Source of the DNA: Chitinophaga varians
Lineage (GTDB): Bacteria; Bacteroidota; Bacteroidia; Chitinophagales; Chitinophagaceae
DNA length: 64,000 nt
Direction of reading: 5' to 3'
Assembly: GCF_014529945.1 (NCBI RefSeq)
Contig: NZ_JACVFB010000003.1
Span: forward strand, 992,001 to 1,056,000
A program made the translations under genes and the position numbers. Positions 18,951-27,102 of this stretch are shown one piece after another (position 1 is the first letter of the stretch; every line of letters starts with the position of its first letter). The notes below the pieces were generated by a model. It was not told the DNA's origin. It did no database searches and saw only the letters and a program-made list of their open reading frames with translations.

Positions 18951-18960
18951 ACAAGGCAAC

Positions 18961-20175
18961 ATGATTACATTACAACAGCGAGCGATCGCGCATTTTGATC
19001 TGGATTGTTTTTTTGTATCAGTAGAGTGCCTGCATGACAGTCAGCTGAAAGGCAAGCCTCTGCTGATAGGCGGCAGCAGCGACCGCGCTGTGGTAGCCGC
19101 CTGCAGCTACGAAGCACGCCGCTATGGCATCCACTCCGCCATGCCGATGAAAACGGCACTGCGGCTGTGTCCACACGCCATCGTCCGCAGTGGCGACATG
19201 GACCGCTACAGTGAAAAATCCCGCGAAGTGACCAGCATCATCGCGGATAAAGCGCCGCTGTACGAAAAATCATCTATCGACGAATTTTATCTCGACCTCT
19301 CCGGCATGGATAAATTCTTCGGCTCCCTCAAATGGACCACAGAACTGCGGAAAGCCATTATAAAAGAATCCGGGCTGCCCATCTCCTTCGGACTCGCTTC
19401 CAACAAGCTCGTGTCCAAAGTAGCGACCGACGAGGCCAAACCCAACGGGCAGCTGGAAATACCCTTCGGCGACGAAAAAAACTTCCTGGCCCCGATGCCT
19501 ATCGAAAAAATACCGATGGTAGGTAAGGAAACGGCGGCACAGCTGCGGCGCCGCGGCGTGGAAACAGTGAAAATACTCAGCGAAGTACCTCCTTCCCTGC
19601 TGGAAGCATGGATGGGGAAAAATGGCATCTCCCTCTGGAGAAAAGCCAATGGCATCGATGATTCCCCCGTAGTACCCTATTATGAACAAAAATCCATCTC
19701 CACAGAAAGTACCTTCCCGGCAGACACCATCGACATGGAGTTTCTACATGCCGAGCTGGTACGCATGACAGAAAAAATTGCCTTTGAACTACGGCAACAA
19801 AATAAGCTCACCGGCTGCGTGACGGTCAAAATACGGTACTCCGATTTTGAAACCGTCACCAAACAAATGACCATCCCCTATAGTTGCTCCGATCACGTAC
19901 TGCTGGAAAAAGTGAAAGACCTGTTTAAAAAACTGTACGACCGCCGACTGCTGGTACGTCTCATCGGCGTGCGCTTCAGCCATCTGGTACAGGGCAACCA
20001 TCAAATCAATCTCTTCGATGACAGCCAGGAAATGATCGCGCTCTACCAGGCCATCGATAACATCAAAAACCGCTTCGGCTGGGATATGCTGCTGAAAGGC
20101 ACCAACGTAGTGCCTCCGGATAAAAAGAACATGCCGGCACCGAAAAAAGATATCATGCCGTACTATAAAGGATAA
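18961..20175 (+). CDS. dinB: Y-family DNA polymerase (Pol IV-like)
   Basis: 404 aa from the ATG at 18961. The catalytic residues are intact: Asp13 and Asp15 in HFDLDCFFVSVE, and Asp107-Glu108 in SSIDEFYLDLS. The thumb region and little finger follow, and QINLF (about residue 350) fits the beta-clamp binding motif. It is therefore an active translesion polymerase rather than an inactive ImuB. It is preceded by the CTAA-N5-TTAG operators and followed after 1 bp by a dnaE2-like gene. The pairing suggests an inducible mutagenic repair operon. Confidence 0.9.
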   Translation: MITLQQRAIAHFDLDCFFVSVECLHDSQLKGKPLLIGGSSDRAVVAACSYEARRYGIHSAMPMKTALRLCPHAIVRSGDMDRYSEKSREVTSIIADKAPLYEKSSIDEFYLDLSGMDKFFGSLKWTTELRKAIIKESGLPISFGLASNKLVSKVATDEAKPNGQLEIPFGDEKNFLAPMPIEKIPMVGKETAAQLRRRGVETVKILSEVPPSLLEAWMGKNGISLWRKANGIDDSPVVPYYEQKSISTESTFPADTIDMEFLHAELVRMTEKIAFELRQQNKLTGCVTVKIRYSDFETVTKQMTIPYSCSDHVLLEKVKDLFKKLYDRRLLVRLIGVRFSHLVQGNHQINLFDDSQEMIALYQAIDNIKNRFGWDMLLKGTNVVPPDKKNMPAPKKDIMPYYKG

Positions 20176-20176
20176 C

Positions 20177-23128
20177 ATGTACCTGAACTGCAAAACATTT
20201 TTCAGCCTCCGCTACGGCACCATGCCCGCTGACATGCTGGTCAAAAAAGCCGCACAGCTGGGCATCACCACGCTGGCCCTCACCAATATCAACATCACCT
20301 CCGATGCCTGGGAATTCGTGGAGCTTTGCCGTCAATACCTGATTAAACCGGTGCTGGGCGTGGAATGCCGCCAGGAGTCAACATTCAGATATCTCCTGTT
20401 GGCCCGCGATCAGGAAGGTTGGCACCATATCAACCGCTTTCTTTCCGATCACCTGCGCCGGGAAATACCTTTCCCGGACAGGGCCCCTACTCTTCCGGGC
20501 ACCTGGGCCATCTACAACTGGGGCGATATCCCGCCGGCCCAACTGCTGCCACACGAACTACTGGGCGTTAAACCCCGCGACCTTAATAAACTTTTCCGGG
20601 TAGACACACACAGCATCCGCCATCAGCTGGTGGTGATGCATCCTGTCACCTTTCAGGACAATGATCATTATGAACTGCATCGTGTACTGCGCGCCATTGA
20701 CCAGAATATCCTGATCTCCCAGCTGCAACCGCACACCACCGGCACCATCCACGATCAGTTCATACATCCCGCCAAAATGGTGGAACATTTTGAACAATAC
20801 CCCCACATAGTGGCCAATACACTCCGCGTACTGGAAACATGTGAAGTGGAAATGGAACTGCGGACGCCCCGCAACCGGAAATCATTTCTGGGCAGCGTGG
20901 AAGAAGACCGGCAGCTATTGCGGCAACTGGCTTATCAGGGCATGGAATACCGCTACGGGAAAGATCACGCTGAAGCCACCCGGCGCATTGAAAAAGAACT
21001 GGACATCATCGCCCAACAGGAATTTGAAGCCTACTTCCTCATTACCTGGGATATTATCCGTTATGCACAGGAACGTCAGTTCTTCTATGTAGGACGCGGT
21101 AGCGGCGCCAACTCCATCGTGGCTTACTGCCTCAAAATCACCGATCTGGACCCCATAGAGCTGAATCTCTTTTTTGAACGCTTCCTCAACCCCTACCGCA
21201 CTTCGCCACCGGATTTTGATATCGACTTCTCCTGGCGCGACCGTGATGCCATCATCCGATATGTGTTTGATAAATACGGCGACACCCATACAGCCCTGCT
21301 GGGTACTGTCACCACCTTTCAGACCAATGCGATCATCCGGGAAATGGGCAAGGTATATGGTCTTCCTAAAAAAGAAATCGATCAGATACTGGAAAACGGC
21401 TTCAACATACAACTGAATGAAGACCATATCCAGCGCAAAATCCAGCACTTCAGCCGGCTGATGGACCAGGAAAAATCTTTCCCTAATCACCTCAGCATCC
21501 ATGCCGGCGGTATCCTCATCAGCGATGCGCCCATTCATCAGTATTGTACTACCTACCTGCCCCCGAAAGGCTTTAACACCGCGCAACTCGACATGCTGCA
21601 GGCAGAAAGGATCGGCCTTTATAAGTTTGATATCCTCAGTCAGCGCGGCCTCGGGCACATCCGTGATACCATCGATATTATCCGCAAAAACAAACAGGTA
21701 GACATCGACATTCATAATGTCAAAGCATTTATGGTGGATGAGAAGGTGAAGGAAAACCTGAAAAAAGTTAATACCATCGGTTGTTTTTATATAGAATCAC
21801 CCGGTATGCGGCAACTGTTGCAAAAACTGCAATGCGACAACTACCTCACCCTGGTGGCCGCCAGCTCCATTATCCGACCGGGGGTGGCACAATCCGGGAT
21901 GATGAAACAGTATATCCACAGTTATCGTAATCCTGGCAGCGTCACTTATCTCCATCCTGTTATCGAAGAACTGCTCAGCGATACGTTTGGCATCATGGTG
22001 TACCAGGAAGATGTGATCAAAGTGGCACATACCTACGCCAATATGGAACTGGCTGATGCAGACTCCCTGCGGCGGGCCATGGCAGGGAAGTACCGGGGAA
22101 CGAAAGATTTTGAGAAAATACAGGAACGTTTCTTCTCCAATTGTGCACAACTGGGACGACCTTATGAGGTGTCGGTGGAAGTGTGGCGACAGATCGCCAG
22201 CTTTGCCAATTTCTCTTTTTCCAAAGCCCACTCCGCCAGCTTTGCTGTGGAAAGTTATCAGAGCCTTTACCTGAAGACTTATTTCCCCGCAGAATTTATG
22301 GTTGCCGTGATCAACAATTTTGGTGGCTTCTACAACCGCGAACTGTATTTCCGTGAACTGAAAAAAACCGGCGTCAACATCCATCCCCCCTGCATCAATA
22401 ACAGCGATTATCCAACCAATATCAAGGGACAGGAAGTATATGTGGGGCTTATCCATGTGGAAGGACTTGAACAGGCCCTCGCCGAAAGAATCCTGGAAGA
22501 ACGCCGGCAATGCGGCCCCTATCTGCATCTGGAAGATTTTTGCAACCGCATTTCCCCCGGCTCTGAGCAATTGGAATTATTAATCCGTATCGGCTGCTTT
22601 CAGTTTACCGGTCAGACAAAAAAACAGCTGTTGTGGAAAAGCAGCTTGCTGGTCCGGCAGCAAAGTGCGGCAGGTATCCACAACCTGTCGCTGTTCCAGC
22701 CAGCCACAGTTAATTGCGAACTACCGGAGCTGGCCTACCATCAACATGAAGATGCTTTCGATGAAATAGACCTGCTGGGCTTTCCGCTGGCCTCTCCTTT
22801 CGAAGTAATTAATCATGACCAGTCTGCGTATATACCTGCCCGTGATTTTCACCGGCACCTCAATCAGCCCGTGACCACACTGGGGTACCTGGTCACCACC
22901 AAACCGATGCGTACCGCTAAAGGCGAGCCGATGTGTTTTGGTACGTTTCTGGACCGTGAAGGACAGTTTATTGATACCGTTCATTTTCCCGACAGCCTGC
23001 GGCAATATCCTTTTCAGAAGGGTGGTTTTTATATCTTAAAAGGGAAAGCGATCTCTGAGTATAATGTTATCACCCTGGAAATCAGTCAAATGAAAAAAAT
23101 CGGATACTTCGAGGATAAAAAATTCTGA
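20177..23128 (+). CDS. dnaE2: DNA polymerase III alpha subunit, DnaE2/ImuC-like
   Basis: 983 aa, shorter than replicative DnaE (about 1160). The C-family catalytic motif PDFDIDF is at residues 345-351 and the YVGRGSGANS palm motif at 304-313; a third active-site region and the SFAKAHSASFA-like sequence (SFSKAHSASFAVESYQ) follow. The N-terminal PHP domain has lost the usual HxH metal ligands (LNCKTFFSLRYG instead of the HxHxxYS pattern), so it is probably catalytically dead as an exonuclease. The gene is translationally coupled to dinB (1 bp gap). It is likely the error-prone polymerase of the damage response rather than the replicative enzyme. Confidence 0.88.
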   Translation: MYLNCKTFFSLRYGTMPADMLVKKAAQLGITTLALTNINITSDAWEFVELCRQYLIKPVLGVECRQESTFRYLLLARDQEGWHHINRFLSDHLRREIPFPDRAPTLPGTWAIYNWGDIPPAQLLPHELLGVKPRDLNKLFRVDTHSIRHQLVVMHPVTFQDNDHYELHRVLRAIDQNILISQLQPHTTGTIHDQFIHPAKMVEHFEQYPHIVANTLRVLETCEVEMELRTPRNRKSFLGSVEEDRQLLRQLAYQGMEYRYGKDHAEATRRIEKELDIIAQQEFEAYFLITWDIIRYAQERQFFYVGRGSGANSIVAYCLKITDLDPIELNLFFERFLNPYRTSPPDFDIDFSWRDRDAIIRYVFDKYGDTHTALLGTVTTFQTNAIIREMGKVYGLPKKEIDQILENGFNIQLNEDHIQRKIQHFSRLMDQEKSFPNHLSIHAGGILISDAPIHQYCTTYLPPKGFNTAQLDMLQAERIGLYKFDILSQRGLGHIRDTIDIIRKNKQVDIDIHNVKAFMVDEKVKENLKKVNTIGCFYIESPGMRQLLQKLQCDNYLTLVAASSIIRPGVAQSGMMKQYIHSYRNPGSVTYLHPVIEELLSDTFGIMVYQEDVIKVAHTYANMELADADSLRRAMAGKYRGTKDFEKIQERFFSNCAQLGRPYEVSVEVWRQIASFANFSFSKAHSASFAVESYQSLYLKTYFPAEFMVAVINNFGGFYNRELYFRELKKTGVNIHPPCINNSDYPTNIKGQEVYVGLIHVEGLEQALAERILEERRQCGPYLHLEDFCNRISPGSEQLELLIRIGCFQFTGQTKKQLLWKSSLLVRQQSAAGIHNLSLFQPATVNCELPELAYHQHEDAFDEIDLLGFPLASPFEVINHDQSAYIPARDFHRHLNQPVTTLGYLVTTKPMRTAKGEPMCFGTFLDREGQFIDTVHFPDSLRQYPFQKGGFYILKGKAISEYNVITLEISQMKKIGYFEDKKF

Positions 23129-23198
23129 TAATAAATCATCCGACATGACCCAGGTTTAAGGGCGTGGATATAAGTTAATATGGTGGATGTCTGAAAAT

Positions 23199-23233
23199 CC
23201 GACATTTTGTTGTATTTTTGTGTCAAATGTCGG
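23199..23233 (+). promoter_or_regulatory. Promoter and operator of the Xre/RES toxin-antitoxin operon
   Basis: CCGACATTT (23199-23207) and AAATGTCGG (23225-23233) form a perfect 9-bp inverted repeat around the -7 box TATTTTTG (23213-23220). The right arm contains the antitoxin ATG (23227). Binding here by the antitoxin would block the promoter. The transcript would begin within a few bases of the ATG. Confidence 0.6.
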
Positions 23234-23691
23234 GATACATGAAACACGCAAGAAAATACCAGGTGCAGGAAAACACGCTGATGATTGTGGAAAACCCGGG
23301 TGCCGCGTACATTCCGGGCAGTGGATACTATGACTTTATAGAGCTTTCGCGCAGTGGTGTGCTAAAAAGGGCATTATTGAACCTGAGTCGTCAGCTATCT
23401 TTTTCACTGACAGAACTGGCGCAGGTGCTGCATATTTCAGAAAGGACGCTGCAACGTTATGCAGATGACGCCAAACTTGGCGCTGACACCTCTGAACGGG
23501 CCATTCTCCTTTCCCAACTGTATCAGCGGGGTACCGAAGTTTTCGGTAGCCTGGAAAACTTCAAAGAGTGGATGCGCACGCCGCTTCCAACCTTCAACTA
23601 TCAACTTCCTATTTCCCTGTTAGATACTACTTTCGGCTTCCAACTGATTGAAGACGAACTGGGACGCATTGAACACGGGATATTCGCATAA
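23227..23691 (+). CDS. Xre/MbcA/ParS-type antitoxin (DUF2384)
   Basis: 154 aa from the ATG at 23227; an ATG at 23239 (MKHARKYQ) is an alternative because the promoter lies so close. The middle contains a helix-turn-helix (LSFSLTELAQVLHISERTLQRY) and the C-terminal part the toxin-binding domain (AILLSQLYQRGTEVFGSLENFKEWM). Such antitoxins neutralise RES-domain toxins and repress their own operon. The RES toxin gene follows after 3 bp. Confidence 0.9.
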   Translation: MSGYMKHARKYQVQENTLMIVENPGAAYIPGSGYYDFIELSRSGVLKRALLNLSRQLSFSLTELAQVLHISERTLQRYADDAKLGADTSERAILLSQLYQRGTEVFGSLENFKEWMRTPLPTFNYQLPISLLDTTFGFQLIEDELGRIEHGIFA

Positions 23692-23694
23692 CTC

Positions 23695-24156
23695 ATGGAT
23701 GTTTACAGAATCAGTAAATGTGCCTACATCAACGACCTGACAGGCACTGGCTCCCGCTTGTACGGAGGCCGGTGGAACAGTCCGGGCCATTCAATGGTTT
23801 ATACAGCCGGCAGCAGGGCGCTGTCTGCGCTGGAAGTACTGGTGCACATTCCCCTAAAAAATATTATTCAGGACTTTTGTATTGCCACGATCCATATCCC
23901 CGATGATATTGCGATTAAAGTCCTCACTAAAAAAGACCTCCCCTCCGGCTGGCAGTCGCTGGCGCCGTTTCCTGCATTGCAGGCCATCGGCGATGAATGG
24001 GTAGACACTGCCCGCTATGCGGTGCTCAGAATCCCTTCTGTTGTCATTGCTGAAGAAAATAACTATCTCATTAATCCGCAGCATCCGGACGCCGCGCGGG
24101 TAACAATTACAGATACCCAGCCGTTTGTATTTGATCAGCGGCTCAGAAAAGTATAA
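23695..24156 (+). CDS. RES-domain toxin
   Basis: 153 aa. The RES-family pattern is readable: Arg5 near the start (VYRISK), GGRWNSPGHSMVYTAGSRAL, ALEVLVH, and late Asn/Asp-containing segments. RES toxins degrade NAD+ (or, in one member, ADP-ribosylate a target) and stop growth until the antitoxin returns. Two-gene operon with the Xre antitoxin. It sits at the end of the dnaE2 region but has its own promoter. Confidence 0.9.
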   Translation: MDVYRISKCAYINDLTGTGSRLYGGRWNSPGHSMVYTAGSRALSALEVLVHIPLKNIIQDFCIATIHIPDDIAIKVLTKKDLPSGWQSLAPFPALQAIGDEWVDTARYAVLRIPSVVIAEENNYLINPQHPDAARVTITDTQPFVFDQRLRKV

Positions 24157-24162
24157 AAGAGA

Positions 24163-24188
24163 AAGGGCGTACCGGTTGGTACGCCCTT
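24163..24188. terminator. Bidirectional terminator, RES toxin / aspartate kinase
   Basis: AAGGGCGTACC (24163-24173) and GGTACGCCCTT (24178-24188) make a perfect 11-bp stem with a GGTT loop between two converging genes. T-runs are weak on both sides. Confidence 0.65.
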
Positions 24189-24217
24189 GTCATTTAGATA
24201 TTTAGGTATTTAGAGAT

Positions 24218-25540
24218 TTACTCTAAACCAAACAGCCCTTTATTCAGCAACTGCAGTGTTTTCTCCTTGAACTGGCCGTTCACCAGAATGGAAATGTTAT
24301 GTCTGCTGCCACCATAGGAGATCATGCGCAGTGGCGTGCCCTCCATAGAGTTAAACAGCTTGGTGATGATAGAAGGTGTAGCGGCCACCTCATTACCAAC
24401 GATGGAAACGATGGTCTGATGGTGGTCCAGTTCAACTGTACCAAACGGCTGCAGCTCTTTCAGGATCTGGTCCAGGTGTGCTTCGCTGTCGATGGTCAGT
24501 GACACGGCCACTTCAGAAGTGGTGATCATATCGATCGGCGTGCGGTATTTCTCAAATACTTCGAATATTTTCCGGAGGAAGCCATAAGCCAGCAACATGC
24601 GGCTGGACTTGATCTTGATGGCGATGATACCATCTTTTGCCGCGATGGCTTTAGCACCGTTGCCATTAGGCATTTCAGTGATGATAGTGCCTTTGGCTTC
24701 CGGTTGCATGGTATTGAGCAATTTAACCGGGATGTTAAAATGCTGCGCAGGCCAGATAGAAGCCGGGTGCAGAATTTTAGCGCCGAAATAAGCCAGCTCG
24801 GCAGCCTCATCGAATGACAGTTGCTCGATCGGGAAGGTTTTTTTCACCACGCGCGGATCGTTGTTGTGCATACCATCGATATCTGTCCAGATCTGAATTT
24901 CTTCCGCCTGGATGGCAGCACCGATCAGGGACGCGGAGTAGTCGCTACCACCACGTTTCAGGTTGTCTACTTCTCCTTTTGCATTCCGGCAGATATATCC
25001 TTGTGTGATGAATAAGGTCTGTCCTTTATGCTGATTGATCAGGTTACCCAGTTTAATTTTGATTTTAGGGATTTCCGGCTCTTCATATTCATCGATGCTC
25101 ATGAAATCCAGGGCTGGCAGCAAGACGGCGGGAACGCCGGCTTCTTCCAGGGATACGCAGAACAGGCGGGTTGACAACAGTTCGCCCTGTGCGAGGATAT
25201 CTTTATTCAATGCTTCATTGAAAGATATCTTCAGGATGATGTTCAGAAATTCAAAGTGTTCATCAATGATAGCTTTAGCGCTGGCGCGGCCAGCCTCCTG
25301 CTTCACCAGTTCATCGCAAAAGGTCCTGTAATGGCTTTCCAGCTTATCGATCTGCTGCTTCGCCTGTGCTTTTTTGCCTTCTGACAATGACTGGCTGATT
25401 TCCACGAGTGCGTTCGTGGTGCCTGACAGGGCAGACAGTACCACAATTTTCTGATCATTATCTGCTGTGATCAGTTGCGCTACTGAATGCATGCGCTCTG
25501 GTTTTCCCACGGAGGTTCCACCAAATTTTAACACTTTCAT
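24218..25540 (-). CDS. lysC: Aspartate kinase
   Basis: 440 aa, monofunctional. The kinase domain opens with MKVLKFGGTSVGKPERM, and FLNIILKISFNEALNKD, RGGSDYSASL and WTDIDGM are family landmarks. Two ACT domains follow from about residue 300. It phosphorylates aspartate at the start of the lysine, threonine, methionine and diaminopimelate pathway; the ACT domains allow feedback inhibition. It is not next to other pathway genes. Confidence 0.93.
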   Translation of the reverse strand: MKVLKFGGTSVGKPERMHSVAQLITADNDQKIVVLSALSGTTNALVEISQSLSEGKKAQAKQQIDKLESHYRTFCDELVKQEAGRASAKAIIDEHFEFLNIILKISFNEALNKDILAQGELLSTRLFCVSLEEAGVPAVLLPALDFMSIDEYEEPEIPKIKIKLGNLINQHKGQTLFITQGYICRNAKGEVDNLKRGGSDYSASLIGAAIQAEEIQIWTDIDGMHNNDPRVVKKTFPIEQLSFDEAAELAYFGAKILHPASIWPAQHFNIPVKLLNTMQPEAKGTIITEMPNGNGAKAIAAKDGIIAIKIKSSRMLLAYGFLRKIFEVFEKYRTPIDMITTSEVAVSLTIDSEAHLDQILKELQPFGTVELDHHQTIVSIVGNEVAATPSIITKLFNSMEGTPLRMISYGGSRHNISILVNGQFKEKTLQLLNKGLFGLE

Positions 25541-25621
25541 CTGAATATAATTGTTTTTGCCTGATTACCGGGAAAGCTGTCTGCTGGCCCGTTTCCGGCT
25601 GTTTATATGAATGATAGAAAT

Positions 25622-26695
25622 TTAAAAATTCAAATTAAATTTAGCAGCTACCTCCTGCATATCTTTCACTACCGGCGCCAGCACGGGTATTCCGTTTTCG
25701 AGGCGGTGGTGGTGCATTTCTCTTTCCGGATCACCGGGAATGAGCACCTGTTTGCCTTCCACCGGCACTGCGGCCCTGAAGCGGCTGATCCAGGTGTCCA
25801 TATGGGTTTTGAATTCATCTGCCGGACGGAACGCATCTACGCGCATGGCGCCGAAGAAGTGTCCCAGTCCTTCGCCCACCGGATCGGGAGCCAGCGGCAG
25901 GAAGCTCACAAAAGGAGGCGCCCATGGTCCGTAGTTGGCCCCTGAAAGGACGGCCGAAAATATATCAACTATTGCTCCCAAACAATACCCTTTATGACTT
26001 CCATGGTCACGGTCGCCGCCTAATGGCAGCAAAGCCCCGCCATCTTTGAGTTCGTGCGGGTTGGTACTGGGATGGCCATCTTTATCCTGAATCCATCCGT
26101 AAGGGGCTTCCTGGTTTTTGCGTTGCAGGATTTCTAGTTTACCGTTGGCCGCGGTAGTGGTGGCGAAGTCCGCCACGAAGGGCGGTTGTTCCTTGGCCGG
26201 GATGGCCACCGCGATAGGATTGGTACCCAGCATTCTTTCTCTCGCGAAAGTGGGTGCTACCAGGGGACTGGCATTGGTCATCGCCATGCCGATCATATCA
26301 TGGTCCAGCGCTTTCATGGCATGGTAACCGGCGATACCGAAGTGGTTGGAGTTTTTAACGCTCACCCAACCGGTACCGGCAGCAGCGGCTTTCTGTATCG
26401 CCACTTCCATGGCAAAAGGCGCTACAACCAGGCCCAGGCCTGCATCTCCGTCTACCACAGCGGTGCTGGGTGTTTCGTGTACGATACGGATATTCGGACG
26501 GGCATTGATTCTTTTGGCTTCCCACAGACGCACATAGCCAGACAAACGGGCAATGCCGTGAGAATCTATTCCGCGCAGATCAGCCGACACCAATACTTCA
26601 CTGGCCAGCATGGCGTGATCATGCGAACAACCCATGCGAATAAAAACTTCCCGGGTGAACTCCGTCAGATGATGATAAGAATAAATATGTTCCAT
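25622..26695 (-). CDS. Malate/L-lactate/ureidoglycolate dehydrogenase family (Ldh2) oxidoreductase
   Basis: 357 aa from the ATG at 26695 (MEHIYSYHHLTEF); a further upstream start would overlap the DUF3467 gene. The Ldh2 pattern is clear: ADLRGIDSHGIARL, NSNHFGIAGYHAMKAL, NPIAVAIPA and GSHKGYCLGAIVDIFSAVLSGA. The family reduces or oxidises 2-hydroxy acids with NAD(P)H; the substrate cannot be told from the sequence. It follows DUF3467 by 7 bp and may share its transcript. Confidence 0.85.
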   Translation of the reverse strand: MEHIYSYHHLTEFTREVFIRMGCSHDHAMLASEVLVSADLRGIDSHGIARLSGYVRLWEAKRINARPNIRIVHETPSTAVVDGDAGLGLVVAPFAMEVAIQKAAAAGTGWVSVKNSNHFGIAGYHAMKALDHDMIGMAMTNASPLVAPTFARERMLGTNPIAVAIPAKEQPPFVADFATTTAANGKLEILQRKNQEAPYGWIQDKDGHPSTNPHELKDGGALLPLGGDRDHGSHKGYCLGAIVDIFSAVLSGANYGPWAPPFVSFLPLAPDPVGEGLGHFFGAMRVDAFRPADEFKTHMDTWISRFRAAVPVEGKQVLIPGDPEREMHHHRLENGIPVLAPVVKDMQEVAAKFNLNF

Positions 26696-26702
26696 GGTAT
26701 AA

Positions 26703-27017
26703 TCAGGCTTGAGCAGTGGGACCACCAAAATTCATGGGTACAGAAACGGGTTCCTGGTCCTGAATAGTGCCGTGAACAGATTCGTATTTTTTGATATTAT
26801 CCTGTAAGGCTTTCATGAAGCGCTTAGCATGCTGGGGCGTGAGAATAATGCGTGACTTGACTTTTGCTTTCGGCAGGCCGGGCATCACATTGACAAAATC
26901 CACTACAAATTCGGCATTGGAATGGGTGATTATAGCGAGGTTGGCGTACTGCCCTTCTGCAATCTCTTCATTTAACTCGATGTTAAGCTGATTCTGCTCT
27001 TCGTGCTGATTTTCCAT
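26703..27017 (-). CDS. DUF3467 domain protein
   Basis: 104 aa from the ATG at 27017. An acidic N-terminus (MENQHEEQNQLNIELNEE) is followed by a compact alpha/beta domain (NLAIITHSNAEFVVDFVNVMPGLPKAKVKSRIILTPQHAKRFMKAL), typical of DUF3467. Function unknown; the family is widespread in Bacteroidota. A -7 box (TATTTTTG, 27045-27038 on the minus strand) lies 20 bp upstream of the start. Confidence 0.88.
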   Translation of the reverse strand: MENQHEEQNQLNIELNEEIAEGQYANLAIITHSNAEFVVDFVNVMPGLPKAKVKSRIILTPQHAKRFMKALQDNIKKYESVHGTIQDQEPVSVPMNFGGPTAQA

Positions 27018-27047
27018 ATCTGTATGATTTAGCCCTACAAAAATAGA

Positions 27048-27074
27048 AAAAGAGGGCTCAATGAGCCCTCTTTT
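27048..27074 (-). terminator. Terminator after susD
   Basis: AAAAGAGGGCTCA (27048-27060) and TGAGCCCTCTTTT (27062-27074) form a strong stem. On the minus strand it ends in TTTTTCT, and it lies 28 bp past the susD stop. It also lies just before the DUF3467 promoter. Confidence 0.85.
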
Positions 27075-27102
27075 TTTATGAGAAGCGGTTAAATGGCTTT
27101 TT

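Noticed and set aside
20915-21715. 266-codon minus-strand frame inside the dnaE2-like gene
   Set aside because: Complement of a strongly conserved polymerase region; codon pattern belongs to the plus strand.
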